Part shown: in pieces, positions 1 to 8,866 of the stretch
How the letters are laid out: every line of letters starts with the position of its first letter
How positions within the stretch are numbered: position 1 is the first letter of the stretch
Source: Streptomyces sp. NBC_01224
Lineage (GTDB): Bacteria > Actinomycetota > Actinomycetes > Streptomycetales > Streptomycetaceae
Reading direction: 5' to 3'
NCBI RefSeq assembly: GCF_036002945.1
Contig: NZ_CP108529.1
Coordinates: 7,187,001 to 7,251,000 of the forward strand
Length of the DNA: 64,000 bases
The notes under the pieces: generated by a model
Told to the model about the DNA's origin: nothing
The model's database searches: none
Seen by the model: only the letters and a program-made list of their open reading frames with translations
Position numbers and translations under genes: made by a program

Positions 1-1526
1 GCGTACTGCCCGCCGCCGGGGTTCTCGGCGGTGTTCATGCCGGTGTCGTCCTGGGCGGACGTCACCAGATTGCCGTCGACGACGTCGAGGCTCCAGACGC
101 TCGGCCCGTCGTGACCGTTGTCGGCGTCGCGCTTGACGGTGGAGGACCACAGCAGGCTGCCGGGGTCGGTGCCGTCCACGACCCGCACGGTGTTGGCGTT
201 GATGTACAGGTGCGGGTCGAGCGTGGACTCACTGACCGTGTACTCGGACTTCCGGTCGCCCCGCAGATCACCCATGGTCATGTCGATGGGCAGCGCGTTG
301 ATCCGGGTGTCGAGCGTGGTGCGCCTGCCGTTGGCGAGGGAGTAGGAGTCCAGTTCGTACTTCACGCCGTCGGTGGGGTCGGACTGCTCCAGGGCCACGA
401 GCCGCCCGCGCGTGGTGTCCAGGTGCAACTGGCGCGAGTAGAGGGAGCTGTCGGTCTGCCACTTGACGGAGCCGTCCGCGGTGTCCAGTACCAGGGTGCG
501 GCTGCGCCCTGCGGCGGTCGGGGTCCTGCGCTGGTTGTACGACGCGGCGACCAGTCCGCCGCCGAGGTCCTCCAGGGCTCCCCACGCCGAACCGGCGCGC
601 ACGCCCGTGTCGTATGTCCAGGTGGCGGAGGGGGCCAGCGTCCCGTCGGCGTACGAGAAGCGGATGCCCGACACGGTGGCGGTGGCGGCGGCGGGGGAGT
701 TGAGGTTGTAGTACGGCGCGTCCGTGACGACGAGCGTCCTGCCGACGAGCTTCACGTTGTAGGCGTACGCGTACAGCTTCGACCACAGCGTCTTGCCGGT
801 CCTGCCGTCGAGGACCGTGACGAAGGTGCCGTTGGCCAGCGAGGAACCGGGGGAGGTGAACGGGCGGTACGGGGACACGCCCACGCTCGCCGAGAACACC
901 ACGTCGTCCACGCCGTCACCGGTCAGGTCACCGGTCACGTACCCCTGGTCCGACGCCGGCGTGAACGGGCTCACCGCGTTGTAGCCCATGACGATGCGCG
1001 CCGGGTAGGGCTCGGTCTGCCAGGGCCGGGAGTTCTTGACCCCCCAGTCGGCGTACAGCGAGGCGTTGTCGCGCCGCCACAGGGCCGTGCCGTCGGCCTT
1101 GCTGCGCTGGACGCTGCCGAGACTGTGGAGGGTGAAGTAGTCGCCGCCCTTGCCGCCGGCGGGAACGGTGGCGGCAAGGCCGCGCACGCCTTCCACCGTG
1201 GACTTGGGGGAGATGGTCACGGCGGCGTCGGTGCCGGCCTCCGTGCCGGTGCCTTCGTCGAGGTGGGAGCCCGAGTCCGTGCCCCGGTCCGTTCCGGAGG
1301 CCCCGGATCCGGTGTTCGAGCCCTGCGGGTCGACGGTCTCGCGGTCGGCATCCGCGTAGGCGTTCAGCTGGGCGTGGTCCGCCAGCTGCTCGGCCTGGCT
1401 GTCCGTGAGGGTGAGCAGGCTGTTGCCGTCGTCGGCGGCGAGTGCGGGCGGCGCGGCGCTCAGCGCCAGACCGGCAACGACCAGTGCGGAGGCGAGACGC
1501 AGAGCTCGCCGGGAGTCGGTTCTCAT
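1..1526 (-). CDS. Secreted FG-GAP/VCBS-repeat protein (3' part missing at window edge)
   Basis: The reading frame starts with ATG at 1526 and stays open to base 1, so the C-terminus lies outside the window. The N-terminus has arginines (MRTDSRRALR), a hydrophobic stretch and an ALA-AD cleavage site near residue 31, a typical Sec signal peptide. A Gly/Ser/Thr/Asp-rich linker follows at about residues 60-90. A calcium-loop motif DLTGDGVDDVVF, the signature of FG-GAP/VCBS beta-propeller blades, then precedes segments resembling PQQ-type propellers (VLDGRTGKTLW). No catalytic residues are visible, so the role is probably binding or structural outside the cell. Its start overlaps the upstream protease stop as TGATG, so the two are probably made together. 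The assignment is to fold class only; substrate is unknown. Confidence 0.8.
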   Translation of the reverse strand, partial: MRTDSRRALRLASALVVAGLALSAAPPALAADDGNSLLTLTDSQAEQLADHAQLNAYADADRETVDPQGSNTGSGASGTDRGTDSGSHLDEGTGTEAGTDAAVTISPKSTVEGVRGLAATVPAGGKGGDYFTLHSLGSVQRSKADGTALWRRDNASLYADWGVKNSRPWQTEPYPARIVMGYNAVSPFTPASDQGYVTGDLTGDGVDDVVFSASVGVSPYRPFTSPGSSLANGTFVTVLDGRTGKTLWSKLYAYAYNVKLVGRTLVVTDAPYYNLNSPAAATATVSGIRFSYADGTLAPSATWTYDTGVRAGSAWGALEDLGGGLVAASYNQRRTPTAAGRSRTLVLDTADGSVKWQTDSSLYSRQLHLDTTRGRLVALEQSDPTDGVKYELDSYSLANGRRTTLDTRINALPIDMTMGDLRGDRKSEYTVSESTLDPHLYINANTVRVVDGTDPGSLLWSSTVKRDADNGHDGPSVWSLDVVDGNLVTSAQDDTGMNTAENPGGGQY

Positions 1527-4102
1527 CACTTGGTCCCCTGCGCGATGCGGATGGCGGACCGGTCCCCCAGGACCGGCTCGTTGAAGGAGTACTGGAGGGC
1601 GTCGGTGCCGGCCTGGTTCTCGATGCCGACGGTCGCGCTCGCGCCGTTCTCGGGCGAGGTGGCGGACAGGCCCTGGTACTGGAAGGTGACGGAGCCGGTG
1701 GCCTCGTCGAAGACGGCCTCGAAGGAGACCCGGGCCGAGGTGTTGCCGGCGAAGGCGGCGTTGTTCCAGACGACCGCGAACGTGCGGCTGCCGGTGGTAC
1801 CCGTGGTGGCCGTCTGCACGCTGGACTTCTTGTCCAGGGTCAGGTCGTCCCAGAAGGCGGCGACCGTGCCGTTGGGCTTGTCGGCCGATGGGAGCGCGAC
1901 GTTGTCGTAGTCACCGAGTCGCGGTTCGAGGAAGTTGATCAGGCCGTTGGTGGTGACGCTCGCGCTGGAGTAGGAGACGCCGTACAGCTTCACCGGGAAG
2001 GGCAGCGCGATCGTCTTCGTGTCCTCGTCGCCGCTGAGCGCGACCTTGCTGCTGCCGCTGATCCAGGAGTACGTCGCCGGGGCGCAGCTGTTGCCGTAGG
2101 TGTCGCTGCGGGCGGGCGCCCGGGCGGTCAGCGACTCGTCACCGTCCACGGTCAGCTTGCCGCGGTAGGTGCCGTTGCACAGCACGGGCGCTGCGGGCGC
2201 GGCGGTCAGGGTGTACGAACCTTCGGCGACCTTCGGCAGGTTGAAGTGTCCGGTCGCGTCCGTGGTGACGGAGGCGACCGGAGTGCCGGCGATCTGGACG
2301 GTGGCCTTGGCGAGGGGTTTGCCGGTGACGTCGAGGACGGTTCCGGACACCGTGTGGGAGGCGACCGCGTCGAGTGTGAAGTCCTTGGTGAGCTGCTCAC
2401 CGGTGGCGACCGTGAGGTCGGACGCGTAGCCGTCCGCGTAGCCGTACCCGCTGAGGGCGAAGTCGTACGAGCCCGCCGGAAGGGTCAGCCGGTAGGAGCC
2501 GTCCGCCGAGGTCGTCACGGTGCGGGTCGAGGCGGACCCGGAGGCCTTCACCGTGATGCCGGTCAGCGCGGAGCCGGTCGCCTTGTCGGTGACCTTGCCG
2601 GTGAGGACGGCCGCCGTGTGCGGGGCCTTGTCGACGGACGCGAAGATGTCGAGCTTGCCCTCGCCCCAGACGTTGTTCGCTTCGGCGGTGCCGCCGCAGT
2701 GAGTGTCGTCGACGTCAGCGGCGCCCTCGTTCAGCAGCGCGCGGGTCGCGTCGATGTTGCCGATGAGGGAGGGGGCGGACGACCACAGCAGGGCGACGGC
2801 GCCGGCGACGTGCGGCGTCGCCATCGACGTGCCGGAGATGGCCTTGTACGTGTTGCCCGGCCAGGTGGAGCGGACATTGACGCCCGGAGCCGAGATGTTC
2901 GGCTTCATCGAGCCGTCGAGCCTGGACGGTCCGAAGCCGGAGAAGTCGGCGATCCTGCCGTTGACGTCGTATGCGCCGACACCGTACGCGGGTGCCTGCG
3001 AGCCGGGCGCGTGGCCGGTCGAGCAGGTGGTGCCGTCGCCGTCGTTGCCGGAGGCGAACGCCTCGAAGATCCCGGCCGCGTTCCACGCCTCGACGATGTC
3101 CTGGTAGAACGTCGTGTCACCGCCGCCCCAGGAGTTGTTCACGATGTCGGGGGCGAGATCGGGGCGCGGGTTCTGGCCGGTGTGGTCGGTCGGCGCGAGG
3201 ATCCACTGGCCCGCCGCGAGGAGCGAGGAGTCCGAACAGGAGCTGGACTCGCAGCCCTTGGCTGCGATCCACTTGGCGCCGGGCGCGACACCGACGCCGC
3301 CCGCGCCGACCATGGTGCCCATGGTGTGCGTGCCGTGACCGTTGTTGTCGCAGGGCGCCGACGTGGTGCACTGGCTCGTCGGGTCGTACCAGTTGTAATC
3401 GTGCGTGAAGGAGCCGTCGCCGTTGTTGCCGCGGTAGTTGGCCTTCAGCGCCGGGTGGTCGTACTGGACGCCCGAGTCGACGTTGGCGATGACGATGCCT
3501 TCGCCGCGGTCGTCGTACTGGTCCCAGACCTGGTCGGCCTTGATGTCCTTGACGCCCCATTCGGGGGTGACCGGGTCGGCGTCGGTGGCGGCCTTTGATG
3601 CCGCGCTCTCGGTGGCGTCGAGCTCGTAGTGGTGCTCCTTGACGATGCTCGCCACGTCGGAGCGGTTCGCCAGGTCCTCGACGAGCCGCTTGTCGCCCGT
3701 GACCTTGACGGCGTTGGCTATCCAGAAGGACTGGTAGCCGACCTTCTCCTTGTCCAGGAAGGACGTGAGCGGCTGCTGGCTGCTCCTCGCCTCGGCGCGC
3801 AGCGACGCGAACGCCGCCTTCGCCTTCGCGGCGTGGCCGCGCCTGCCCTTCGCCGCGGACAGGTCCGCCTGCTTCTTCAGGACGACGAAAAAGGTCGACT
3901 CCTTTCCCTTCCTGACAGTGTCGAGAACGGCGGAGTCGACCTCGGCGGTGTTTTTTGCGGCGGTGCTCTTCGCGGCTGTACCGGTCACGGCGGTGCCGGA
4001 CTGTGCGAAGGCGGGGGCCGGGCCGGTCAGCACGGCCGCCGCCGTGATCGCGGCCGCCGCCCACGCGGCGGATCTGCGCCGGGGGGATCGGGGCAGGTGC
4101 AT
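1526..4102 (-). CDS. Secreted S8 family subtilisin-like serine peptidase with two carboxypeptidase-regulatory-like domains
   Basis: This is an 858-residue exported protease. Residues 1-33 are a signal peptide ending AFA-Q. Residues about 60-165 look like an I9-type inhibitory propeptide. The catalytic triad is clear: Asp209 in ANVDSGVQYDHP, His256 in NNGHGTHTMG and Ser426 in SGTSMATPHVAG, with the oxyanion Asn in SGND near residue 353. Two CarboxypepD_reg-like beta-sandwich repeats follow at about 498-555 and 575-630, then a C-terminal beta-rich domain. The family degrades extracellular protein; the accessory domains probably mediate adhesion or stability. The cluster of Ala/Lys/Thr after the signal peptide is low complexity. 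It is the first gene of a two-gene unit: its stop overlaps the start of the VCBS protein gene by one base. Confidence 0.93.
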   Translation of the reverse strand: MHLPRSPRRRSAAWAAAAITAAAVLTGPAPAFAQSGTAVTGTAAKSTAAKNTAEVDSAVLDTVRKGKESTFFVVLKKQADLSAAKGRRGHAAKAKAAFASLRAEARSSQQPLTSFLDKEKVGYQSFWIANAVKVTGDKRLVEDLANRSDVASIVKEHHYELDATESAASKAATDADPVTPEWGVKDIKADQVWDQYDDRGEGIVIANVDSGVQYDHPALKANYRGNNGDGSFTHDYNWYDPTSQCTTSAPCDNNGHGTHTMGTMVGAGGVGVAPGAKWIAAKGCESSSCSDSSLLAAGQWILAPTDHTGQNPRPDLAPDIVNNSWGGGDTTFYQDIVEAWNAAGIFEAFASGNDGDGTTCSTGHAPGSQAPAYGVGAYDVNGRIADFSGFGPSRLDGSMKPNISAPGVNVRSTWPGNTYKAISGTSMATPHVAGAVALLWSSAPSLIGNIDATRALLNEGAADVDDTHCGGTAEANNVWGEGKLDIFASVDKAPHTAAVLTGKVTDKATGSALTGITVKASGSASTRTVTTSADGSYRLTLPAGSYDFALSGYGYADGYASDLTVATGEQLTKDFTLDAVASHTVSGTVLDVTGKPLAKATVQIAGTPVASVTTDATGHFNLPKVAEGSYTLTAAPAAPVLCNGTYRGKLTVDGDESLTARAPARSDTYGNSCAPATYSWISGSSKVALSGDEDTKTIALPFPVKLYGVSYSSASVTTNGLINFLEPRLGDYDNVALPSADKPNGTVAAFWDDLTLDKKSSVQTATTGTTGSRTFAVVWNNAAFAGNTSARVSFEAVFDEATGSVTFQYQGLSATSPENGASATVGIENQAGTDALQYSFNEPVLGDRSAIRIAQGTK

Positions 4103-4299
4103 GGAGTGCTCCTCCTGGACGGGTACGGGGGAGCCGGCCCCGTACCCGGACCTACGAGGGGAAGTACGGGGTGGGGCGGGCTGGTCCCGGACGCTAGGAG
4201 GAGGCCGTTACTGGCGTATTACCGGCCAGGGCGGGCGGACTTCCGGCGCATGGCGTGACACCGTGACGGGAGCCATGGGAATGGCCCCTGGCGCCCAAA

Positions 4300-4316
4300 A
4301 ACTAACAGCGCTAGTT
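4300..4316. promoter_or_regulatory. Dyad operator, copy 1 (AACTAACAGCGCTAGTT)
   Basis: An imperfect dyad with AACTA/TAGTT arms lies 50 bp upstream of the aldehyde dehydrogenase start. It matches 14 of 17 positions with the dyad at 10308-10324 between the tetR at 9605 and the acyl-CoA dehydrogenase at 10344. The AT-rich arms stand out in the local GC-rich sequence. It is inferred to be the binding site of that TetR regulator. The rest of the 4103-4365 gap shows no gene. Confidence 0.6.
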
Positions 4317-4365
4317 TAGGGTGCGGACGACTACGCCGTAGCCACGGCACCCCGGGAGGAATGCG

Positions 4366-5754
4366 ATGAAGGCCCATGACGGGATGTACATCGGCGGCGA
4401 GTGGCGGGCCGCCGCAGGCACGGACCTGATCGCGGTGGTCGATCCGGCGGACGAGCAGGTCATCGCCCATGTCCCGGCAGGCACCGCCGAGGACGTCGAC
4501 GCCGCCGTGTCCGCCGCGCGTGAGGCCTTCCCCGCGTGGGCCGCGACCCCGCCCGCCGAGCGCGCCGCGAAGATCGCCGCCCTGCGCGACGTCCTCGTCG
4601 CCCGTAAGGGCGAGATCGCGGAGACGGTCACCGCCGAACTCGGCGCACCGCTGCCGTTCTCGCAGACGGTGCACGCGGGCGTACCGATCCTGGTGGCCGG
4701 TTCGTACGCCGAACTCGCCGCGTCGTACGCCTTCGAGGAGAGGGTCGGCAATTCCACCGTCTACGCCGAACCGGTCGGCGTCGTCGGCGCGATCACGCCG
4801 TGGAACTACCCGCTGCACCAGATCGTCGCCAAGGTCGCCCCCGCGCTCGCGGCGGGCTGCACGGTCGTCCTCAAGCCCGCCGAGGACACCCCGCTGACCG
4901 CCCAGCTCTTCGCGGAGGCCGTCCACGAAGCGGGCGTCCCCGCAGGCGTGTTCAACCTGGTCACCGGCCTCGGTCCGGTCGCGGGACAGGCGCTGGCCGA
5001 GCACGGGGGCGTCGACCTGGTCTCCTTCACCGGCTCCACCGCCGTCGGTAAGCAGATCGGTGCCACGGCCGGCGCGGCCGTCAAGCGCGTCGCCCTCGAA
5101 CTGGGCGGCAAGTCCGCCAATGTCATCCTGCCGAGCGCGGACCTCGCCAAGGCCGTCGGCGTCGGCATCGCGAACGTCATGGGCAACTCCGGCCAGACGT
5201 GCAGCGCCTGGACCCGCATGCTCGTACACACCTCCCAGTACGACGAGGCGGTCGCGCTCGCCGCGGGGGCCGCCGCCAAGTACGGCGACCGCATCGGGCC
5301 CCTCGTCAACGCCAAGCAGCACGCACGGGTGCGCGGATACATCGAGAAGGGTGTGGCGGAGGGTGCGCGCCTCGTCGCGGGCGGCCCCGAAGCCCCGCGC
5401 GAGCAGGGGTATTTCGTCAGTCCCACCGTGTTCGCCGATGTCACCCCGGAGATGACTGTCGCCCAGGAGGAGATCTTCGGCCCGGTCGTCTCGATCATCC
5501 GTTACGAGGACGAGGACGACGCCCTGCGCATCGCCAACGGCACCGTGTACGGGCTCGCGGGAGCGGTCTGGGCGGGCGACGACGCCGAAGCGGTGGCCTT
5601 CGCCCGCCGGATGGACACCGGGCAGGTCGACATCAACGGCGGCCGGTTCAACCCGCTCGCCCCGTTCGGCGGATACAAGCAGTCCGGCGTCGGCCGCGAA
5701 CTCGGTTCGCACGGGCTCGCCGAGTACCTCCAGACCAAGTCCCTGCAGTTCTGA
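4366..5754 (+). CDS. NAD(P)-dependent aldehyde dehydrogenase
   Basis: A 462-residue member of the ALDH superfamily, which oxidises aldehydes to carboxylic acids in the cytoplasm. The cofactor-binding and catalytic core is intact: the PWNYP segment at 145-149, the FTGST turn near 221, the general base Glu245 in LELGGKS and the nucleophile Cys279 in NSGQTCS. Length is slightly short of the usual 480-500. A strong ribosome site (GGGAGGA) sits 6 bases before the ATG. An alcohol dehydrogenase follows after 51 bp on the same strand, suggesting an alcohol to aldehyde to acid route. The dyad at 4300 implies control by the TetR encoded at 9605. The physiological aldehyde cannot be read from the sequence. 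Confidence 0.92.
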   Translation: MKAHDGMYIGGEWRAAAGTDLIAVVDPADEQVIAHVPAGTAEDVDAAVSAAREAFPAWAATPPAERAAKIAALRDVLVARKGEIAETVTAELGAPLPFSQTVHAGVPILVAGSYAELAASYAFEERVGNSTVYAEPVGVVGAITPWNYPLHQIVAKVAPALAAGCTVVLKPAEDTPLTAQLFAEAVHEAGVPAGVFNLVTGLGPVAGQALAEHGGVDLVSFTGSTAVGKQIGATAGAAVKRVALELGGKSANVILPSADLAKAVGVGIANVMGNSGQTCSAWTRMLVHTSQYDEAVALAAGAAAKYGDRIGPLVNAKQHARVRGYIEKGVAEGARLVAGGPEAPREQGYFVSPTVFADVTPEMTVAQEEIFGPVVSIIRYEDEDDALRIANGTVYGLAGAVWAGDDAEAVAFARRMDTGQVDINGGRFNPLAPFGGYKQSGVGRELGSHGLAEYLQTKSLQF

Positions 5755-5805
5755 CCTTTCCGCCTCTGACCCGATCCCCGCTGCCGACCGTCAAGGAGCC
5801 TGTCC

Positions 5806-6888
5806 GTGGTCCGCGCCGCCGTACTGCCCGCCGTCGGAGCTCCCCTGGAGATCACCGACATCGAACTCCCGGAGCCCGGCCCCGGCCGGGTGCGAGTCCG
5901 TCTCGCCGCCGCCGGCGTCTGCCACTCCGACCTCTCCCTGTCCAACGGCACCATGCGGGTGCCCGTCCCCGCCGTCCTCGGTCATGAGGGTGCGGGCACC
6001 GTCATCGCGGTCGGTGAGGGCGTCACCCATGTCGCGCCAGGCGACGGAACCGTGCTCAACTGGGCTCCTTCCTGCGGCAGTTGTCACCACTGCGGGATCG
6101 GCGAGGTCTGGCTCTGCGCCCATGCCCTGTCCGGTGCGGCCGACATCCATGCCCGTACCGCCGACGGCACCGAACTCCACCCCGGCCTGAATGTGGCGGC
6201 GTTCGCGCAGGAGACCGTCGTCGCCGCGAACTGCGTCCTGCCCGCCCCCGACGGCATCCCGCTCACCGACGCCGCCCTGCTCGGCTGCGCGGTCCTCACC
6301 GGATACGGCGCGGTCCACCACAGTGCCCGGGTCCGCCCCGGCGAGTCCGTCGTCGTGTTCGGCATCGGCGGTGTCGGCCTCGCCGTGCTCCAGTCCGCCC
6401 GGATCGCGGGCGCCTCGAAGATCATCGCCGTCGATGTGTCCCCCGAGAAAGAGGAACTGGCACGACGGGCGGGCGCCACCGACTACATGATCGCCTCCGA
6501 CGCCACCCCACGCACCATTCGGGGGCTCACGGGCGGCCAGGGTGCCGACGTCGCGATCGAGTGCGTCGGACGGCCCGCCACCATCCGGGGCGCCTGGGAC
6601 TCCACCCGCCGCGGTGGCCGCACCACGGTCGTCGGCATCGGCGGCAAGGACCAGCTGGTGTCCTTCAACGCCCTGGAGATCTTCCACTGGGGCCGCTCGC
6701 TGACGGGCTGTGTGTACGGGAACAGCGACCCGGCCCGCGACCTGCCGGTCCTCGCCGAGCACATCCTGGCGGGCAGGTTCGACCTCTCCATGATGGTGAC
6801 TGAACGGATCGAGCTGGACGGCATCCCGGCGGCCTTCGACAACATGATCGCGGGCAAGGGCGGCCGCGCCCTTGTGGTGTTCCAGTAG
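5806..6888 (+). CDS. Zinc-dependent alcohol dehydrogenase (medium-chain MDR family)
   Basis: A 360-residue medium-chain dehydrogenase. Catalytic zinc ligands are Cys39 (GVCHSD) and His60-Glu61 (GHEGAG). The structural zinc lobe is intact with Cys90, Cys93, Cys96 and Cys104. The Rossmann motif GIGGVG lies near residue 187. The 360-370 residue length and HHCGIG lobe resemble the class III/mycothiol-type ADH branch. The GTG start is chosen from frame and from GGAG 9 bases upstream. It is probably co-transcribed with the preceding aldehyde dehydrogenase. It is a distant paralogue of the mycothiol-dependent enzyme at 46791. Substrate specificity is unknown; a medium- or branched-chain alcohol would fit the nearby acyl-CoA genes. 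Confidence 0.9.
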   Translation: MVRAAVLPAVGAPLEITDIELPEPGPGRVRVRLAAAGVCHSDLSLSNGTMRVPVPAVLGHEGAGTVIAVGEGVTHVAPGDGTVLNWAPSCGSCHHCGIGEVWLCAHALSGAADIHARTADGTELHPGLNVAAFAQETVVAANCVLPAPDGIPLTDAALLGCAVLTGYGAVHHSARVRPGESVVVFGIGGVGLAVLQSARIAGASKIIAVDVSPEKEELARRAGATDYMIASDATPRTIRGLTGGQGADVAIECVGRPATIRGAWDSTRRGGRTTVVGIGGKDQLVSFNALEIFHWGRSLTGCVYGNSDPARDLPVLAEHILAGRFDLSMMVTERIELDGIPAAFDNMIAGKGGRALVVFQ

Positions 6889-6987
6889 TCCGTTACGTCG
6901 TCGGCCCGTCCTCCGCCCGCCGCCCCGTGGCGAGCAGCCGGGCCTCCACCTCGCCGCGCTCGAAGAGCTGGGAGGCCGGGCCGACGA

Positions 6988-7884
6988 TCAGCGGGTCCGG
7001 CTCGCCTGCCACGTCCGGATCGCCTCCAGCCGGGCCCGTTTCTTGTCGTTGCTCTTCACCACGGTCCAGGGCGCGTCCGCCGTGTCCGTGTGGAAGAGCA
7101 TCAGCTCCTTGGCCTCCGTGTACGCGTCCCACTTGTCGAGCGAGGCGAGGTCGACCGGGCTCAGCTTCCACTGCCGTACCGGATCGATCTGCCGGATCAT
7201 GAATCGGTTGCGCTGCTCGTTGCGCGAGACCGAGAACCAGAACTTCACCAGGTGGATGCCGTCCCGGGCGAGCATCCGCTCGAAGCCCGGCGCCTGGTGC
7301 ATGAATTCAAGGTATTCGCGGGTGGTGCAGAACCCCATCACCCGCTCCACACCCGCCCGGTTGTACCAGGACCGGTCGAACAGCACGATCTCCCCGGCGG
7401 CCGGCAGATGGGCCGTGTACCGCTGGAAGTACCACTGGGTGCGCTCCCGTTCGGTGGGCTTCTCCAGCGCCACCACCCGCGCACCACGGGGGTTGAGGTG
7501 CTCGGTGAAGCGTTTGATCGTGCCGCCCTTGCCCGCCGCGTCGCGCCCCTCGAAGAGGATGACGAGGCGTTCGTCGCGCTCCTTCACCCAGTGCTGGAGC
7601 TTGAGCAGCTCGATCTGCAGGGCGCGCTTGGACTTCTCGTACGCCTTCCGGCCGAGCTTGTTGTCGTACGGATAATCCTCGCGCCAGGCGTCCCGGGCCC
7701 GGCCCTCGGGCGTCACCAGGACCGGATCGTCGTCACCGCTGTCGGCCACGGTGAAGCCGTCGAGCCCGGAGCCGCCGTAGCGGGCCGCCTCGGTGAGGGC
7801 GTCCAGCATGGCTTCCCGGGCCCCGGCCGACTTTCTCTCCGTCTTCTTCTTACGGCCGCTCGGTTCCTTGGCGCTCCGCGTCAT
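6988..7884 (-). CDS. ppk2: Polyphosphate kinase 2 family protein, probably frameshifted near its C-terminus
   Basis: PPK2 enzymes transfer phosphate between polyphosphate and nucleotides. The 298-residue product has the P-loop GRDAAGKGG, the lid region EKPTERERTQWYFQRY and the Walker B-like LFDRSWYNRAG, all intact. The ATG at 7884 has a strong GGAGG site and overlaps the end of the upstream transporter gene by 35 bp. The reading frame ends abruptly at 6988 after KRARLEAIRT. In the neighbouring frame a plausible conserved tail (EPDPLIVGPASQLFERGE) continues to a stop at 6893. This suggests a single-base indel near 7005, in the chromosome or the assembly. The catalytic core would survive either way. 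Confidence 0.82.
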   Translation of the reverse strand: MTRSAKEPSGRKKKTERKSAGAREAMLDALTEAARYGGSGLDGFTVADSGDDDPVLVTPEGRARDAWREDYPYDNKLGRKAYEKSKRALQIELLKLQHWVKERDERLVILFEGRDAAGKGGTIKRFTEHLNPRGARVVALEKPTERERTQWYFQRYTAHLPAAGEIVLFDRSWYNRAGVERVMGFCTTREYLEFMHQAPGFERMLARDGIHLVKFWFSVSRNEQRNRFMIRQIDPVRQWKLSPVDLASLDKWDAYTEAKELMLFHTDTADAPWTVVKSNDKKRARLEAIRTWQASRTR

Positions 7885-8833
7885 GTCGGCGTCCCTCCAC
7901 CGGCTGTGCCGGATTCTTCCGCGTCAGGCCAGTCTGCGGACGCATCCGGGAGACCGCCACCCCGGCCAGACAGAGCAGCCCCCCGCCGACGGTGAGCAGC
8001 GCGGGCACCTCGTCCAGCAGCAGCCAGGACATCAGCACCACCAGCGCGGGCACCGCATAGGTGGTCGCTCCCATCCGTCCCGCGGTGGTCCTGGCGAGTG
8101 CGTAGGCCCAGGTGGTGAAGGCCAGCGCGGTCGGAAAGAGGCCCAGATAGACCACGTTCAGGGTGGCGGACAGGGGCGCGTCGGCGGCGTCGGAGATCAG
8201 CGCACCGGAGAACGGCAGACAGGCGACGGTGCCGACCAGGCAGCCGAACGTGGTGATCTGCAGTGCGGAGCCGTGCCGCAGCGCCGGCTTCTGGCTGACC
8301 ACCCCTGCCGCGTACGCCACCGCGGCCAGCAGACAGAGCACCACGCCGAGCACCGACGCGTTCCCGTGCCCCGACATCGAGAGTCCGACCACGGCGGCGC
8401 CCGCGAACGACACGGCCATGCCCGCGATCAGCCTGCCGGGCAGCCCCTCGCCGAGCATCCGGGCACCGAGCAGCGCGATCAGGAGGGGACCGATGTTCAC
8501 CACCATCGCGGCCGTGCCCGCGTCGACCTGCTGCTCACCCCAGTTGAGCACCACCATGTAGAGGCCGAACCAGAGCAGGCCCGACCATATGACCCCCGGC
8601 CAGGCGGCCCGCGGCGGCAGCCCCTCGCGCCGCAGCACCAGCAACGTGCCCAGCGCCAGGGAGCCCGTGAGCAGCCGGCCGAGAGCGAGCGCACCGGGCG
8701 AGTAGGCATCCCCGGCGCTGCGGATGGAGACAAAGGCGGAGGCCCACAGCAGCACAGTGGTGCAGGCCGCGGCAGGGGCCCGCCAGTCACGATGTGCCGC
8801 GGGTGTCGCCGCCGGGGCGGGTGTCGTCGTCAT
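7850..8833 (-). CDS. EamA/DMT family membrane transporter
   Basis: A hydrophobic protein of about 327 residues with ten predicted membrane helices in two five-helix halves, as in drug/metabolite transporters of the EamA type. Recognisable pieces are the N-terminal LLWASAFVSIR and the second-half MGATTYAVPALVVLMSWLLL. The ATG at 8833 (MTTTPAPA) is preferred over ATGs at 8845 and 8866, which lie in unconserved-looking sequence. It sits between an ArsR-type regulator gene 33 bp upstream and ppk2, whose start lies inside its 3' end, so the three genes form an operon. The transported compound, perhaps an amino acid or metabolite, is unknown. Confidence 0.85.
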   Translation of the reverse strand: MTTTPAPAATPAAHRDWRAPAAACTTVLLWASAFVSIRSAGDAYSPGALALGRLLTGSLALGTLLVLRREGLPPRAAWPGVIWSGLLWFGLYMVVLNWGEQQVDAGTAAMVVNIGPLLIALLGARMLGEGLPGRLIAGMAVSFAGAAVVGLSMSGHGNASVLGVVLCLLAAVAYAAGVVSQKPALRHGSALQITTFGCLVGTVACLPFSGALISDAADAPLSATLNVVYLGLFPTALAFTTWAYALARTTAGRMGATTYAVPALVVLMSWLLLDEVPALLTVGGGLLCLAGVAVSRMRPQTGLTRKNPAQPVEGRRHDAERQGTERP

Positions 8834-8866
8834 GGACCCGACCATAGGGCCGTGACCGTTCGGCAC

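Noticed and set aside
1442..3598. A 718-codon plus-strand frame opposite the subtilase
   Set aside because: The subtilase on the minus strand has a complete catalytic triad; the antisense product is low complexity.
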